Source of the DNA: CALCHX01 sp035761165
Lineage (GTDB): Bacteria > Gemmatimonadota > Gemmatimonadetes > Gemmatimonadales > Gemmatimonadaceae
Length of the DNA stretch: 15,996 bases
Assembly (NCBI GenBank): GCA_035761165.1
Contig: DASTRO010000338.1
Coordinates: 1 to 15,996, forward strand
Reading direction: 5' to 3'
Numbering within the stretch: the first letter of the stretch is position 1; the number at the start of each line of letters is the position of its first letter. The notes under the pieces were generated by a model. That model had not been told where the DNA came from. It was given only the letters and a program-made list of their open reading frames with translations, and did no database searches. Position numbers and translations under genes: made by a program. This document shows positions 15,342 through 15,996 of the stretch, in pieces.

Positions 15342-15494
15342 GACCATGCCAGACCCGGAGATGACTGTCCGTCGCGATCCCGTCGAGCTGCGACTTCGCC
15401 ACGGAGCACGCGACGGATCTCGGCCCGGACGCGGGAGAGGCCGACACGGCCACGCGACCACTCGACGTGATCGCACCACTGTGGCAGGGCGCCG

Positions 15495-15996
15495 ATGAGG
15501 GGCCACCACGACATCCGGCGCGTGTTCCGCTTTCCCGCGCTCACGCGCGTCCAGGCGGAACGCGACGTGGACGAGGAGCTCGACTTCCACCTCGCGATGC
15601 GCGAGGCCAAGCTGCGGGCCGCCGGCCTCGACGACGCCCGGGCCCGGAGCGAGGCGCACCGCCGCTTCGGCAACCGGCATCGTGTGCGTGCCGCCTGCCT
15701 CGCGGCCGACCGACAGGGACGATGGCGTGAGTGCATCGCGGTGCAGCTCGGCGGCACCGCCCACGACCTGCGCCGGGCGGCGCGCTCGCTGCGCCGCGCT
15801 CCGACCTTCACCCTCGCCGCCACGTTGCTCCTCGCGCTCGGCATCGCCGGCACCGCAGCGGTGTTCAGCGTGGTCAACGCCATTGCCTTCCGGCCGCCAC
15901 CGTACCCGCACCCTGAGCGCCTGGCCCTCGCCTCCATCGCGCTCGACGAGTCCGTCTGCGGCACGCGCTGCACGCGCGATCCCACGCCTGCCGAAG
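15495..15996 (+). CDS. ADOP-family (MacB/FtsX-like) permease, N-terminal part
   Basis: The first 167 codons of a permease that runs off the window. Residues about 15-60 form the prefix domain of acidobacterial duplicated orphan permeases: RDVDEELDFHLAMREAKLRAAG, then EAHRRFGN (53-60). DLRRAARSLRRAPTFTLA leads into a first transmembrane helix (about 106-128, ending AAVFSVVNAI) and PPPYPHPERL, the start of the MacB-like periplasmic domain. Full-length relatives are about 800 residues with eight helices and no ATPase domain, so it would need a separate ATPase; none is in the window. The ATG at 15495 has AGGG at 15486-15489, five bases upstream. The product is an inner-membrane protein; its substrate is unknown. 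Confidence 0.92.
   Translation, partial: MRGHHDIRRVFRFPALTRVQAERDVDEELDFHLAMREAKLRAAGLDDARARSEAHRRFGNRHRVRAACLAADRQGRWRECIAVQLGGTAHDLRRAARSLRRAPTFTLAATLLLALGIAGTAAVFSVVNAIAFRPPPYPHPERLALASIALDESVCGTRCTRDPTPAE

Overview
The base composition is very GC-rich, codons end almost always in G or C, and gene spacing is that of a bacterium. Several families here are typical of Gemmatimonadota and Acidobacteria: an ADOP-type orphan permease, a long Asp-box (sortilin/VPS10-like) protein, DUF885, DUF2911 and DUF6624. A soil Gemmatimonadota (Gemmatirosa-like) is the best guess, but this is inference from gene content and composition, not from a marker gene.

Layout. (1) 50-4488, plus strand: a DUF885 protein, an alpha-L-fucosidase (GH29) overlapping it by one base (TGATG), and a GH43 lipoprotein. 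(2) 4489-5090: a gene-free, repeat-rich island where the two main transcription units converge, with a 9-bp tandem array, its inverted partner and outer inverted repeats. (3) 12463-5091, minus strand, in transcription order: a 1058-residue Asp-box protein with a strong Shine-Dalgarno, a maltose/galactoside-type O-acetyltransferase, a secreted DUF6624 protein and a GH3 beta-glucosidase/xylosidase with a PA14 insert. The gaps of 93, 70 and 19 bases suggest one operon. (4) 12758-13636: a DUF2199 protein and a 91-residue hypothetical, convergent on a long terminator hairpin. (5) 13637-14194: a second gene-free stretch with small repeats and a local AT-rich patch. (6) 14195-15266, plus strand: a TerB-like protein and a secreted DUF2911 protein overlapping by 14 bases, followed by two tandem hairpins. 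(7) 15495-15996: the N-terminal part of an ADOP-family permease, cut by the window edge.

Working together. The exported glycosidases (GH29, GH43, GH3), the exported Asp-box protein and the cytosolic sugar acetyltransferase suggest a locus for breaking down a fucose-bearing plant or microbial glycan. Xyloglucan-like or arabinan/xylan-type side chains are possible. No SusC/SusD pair, sugar transporter or regulator is present in the window, so the substrate and the uptake route are unknown. I did not find a clearly new biological system. The most interesting unexplained items are the repeat island between the convergent operons and the hairpin/leader arrangement before the ADOP permease.
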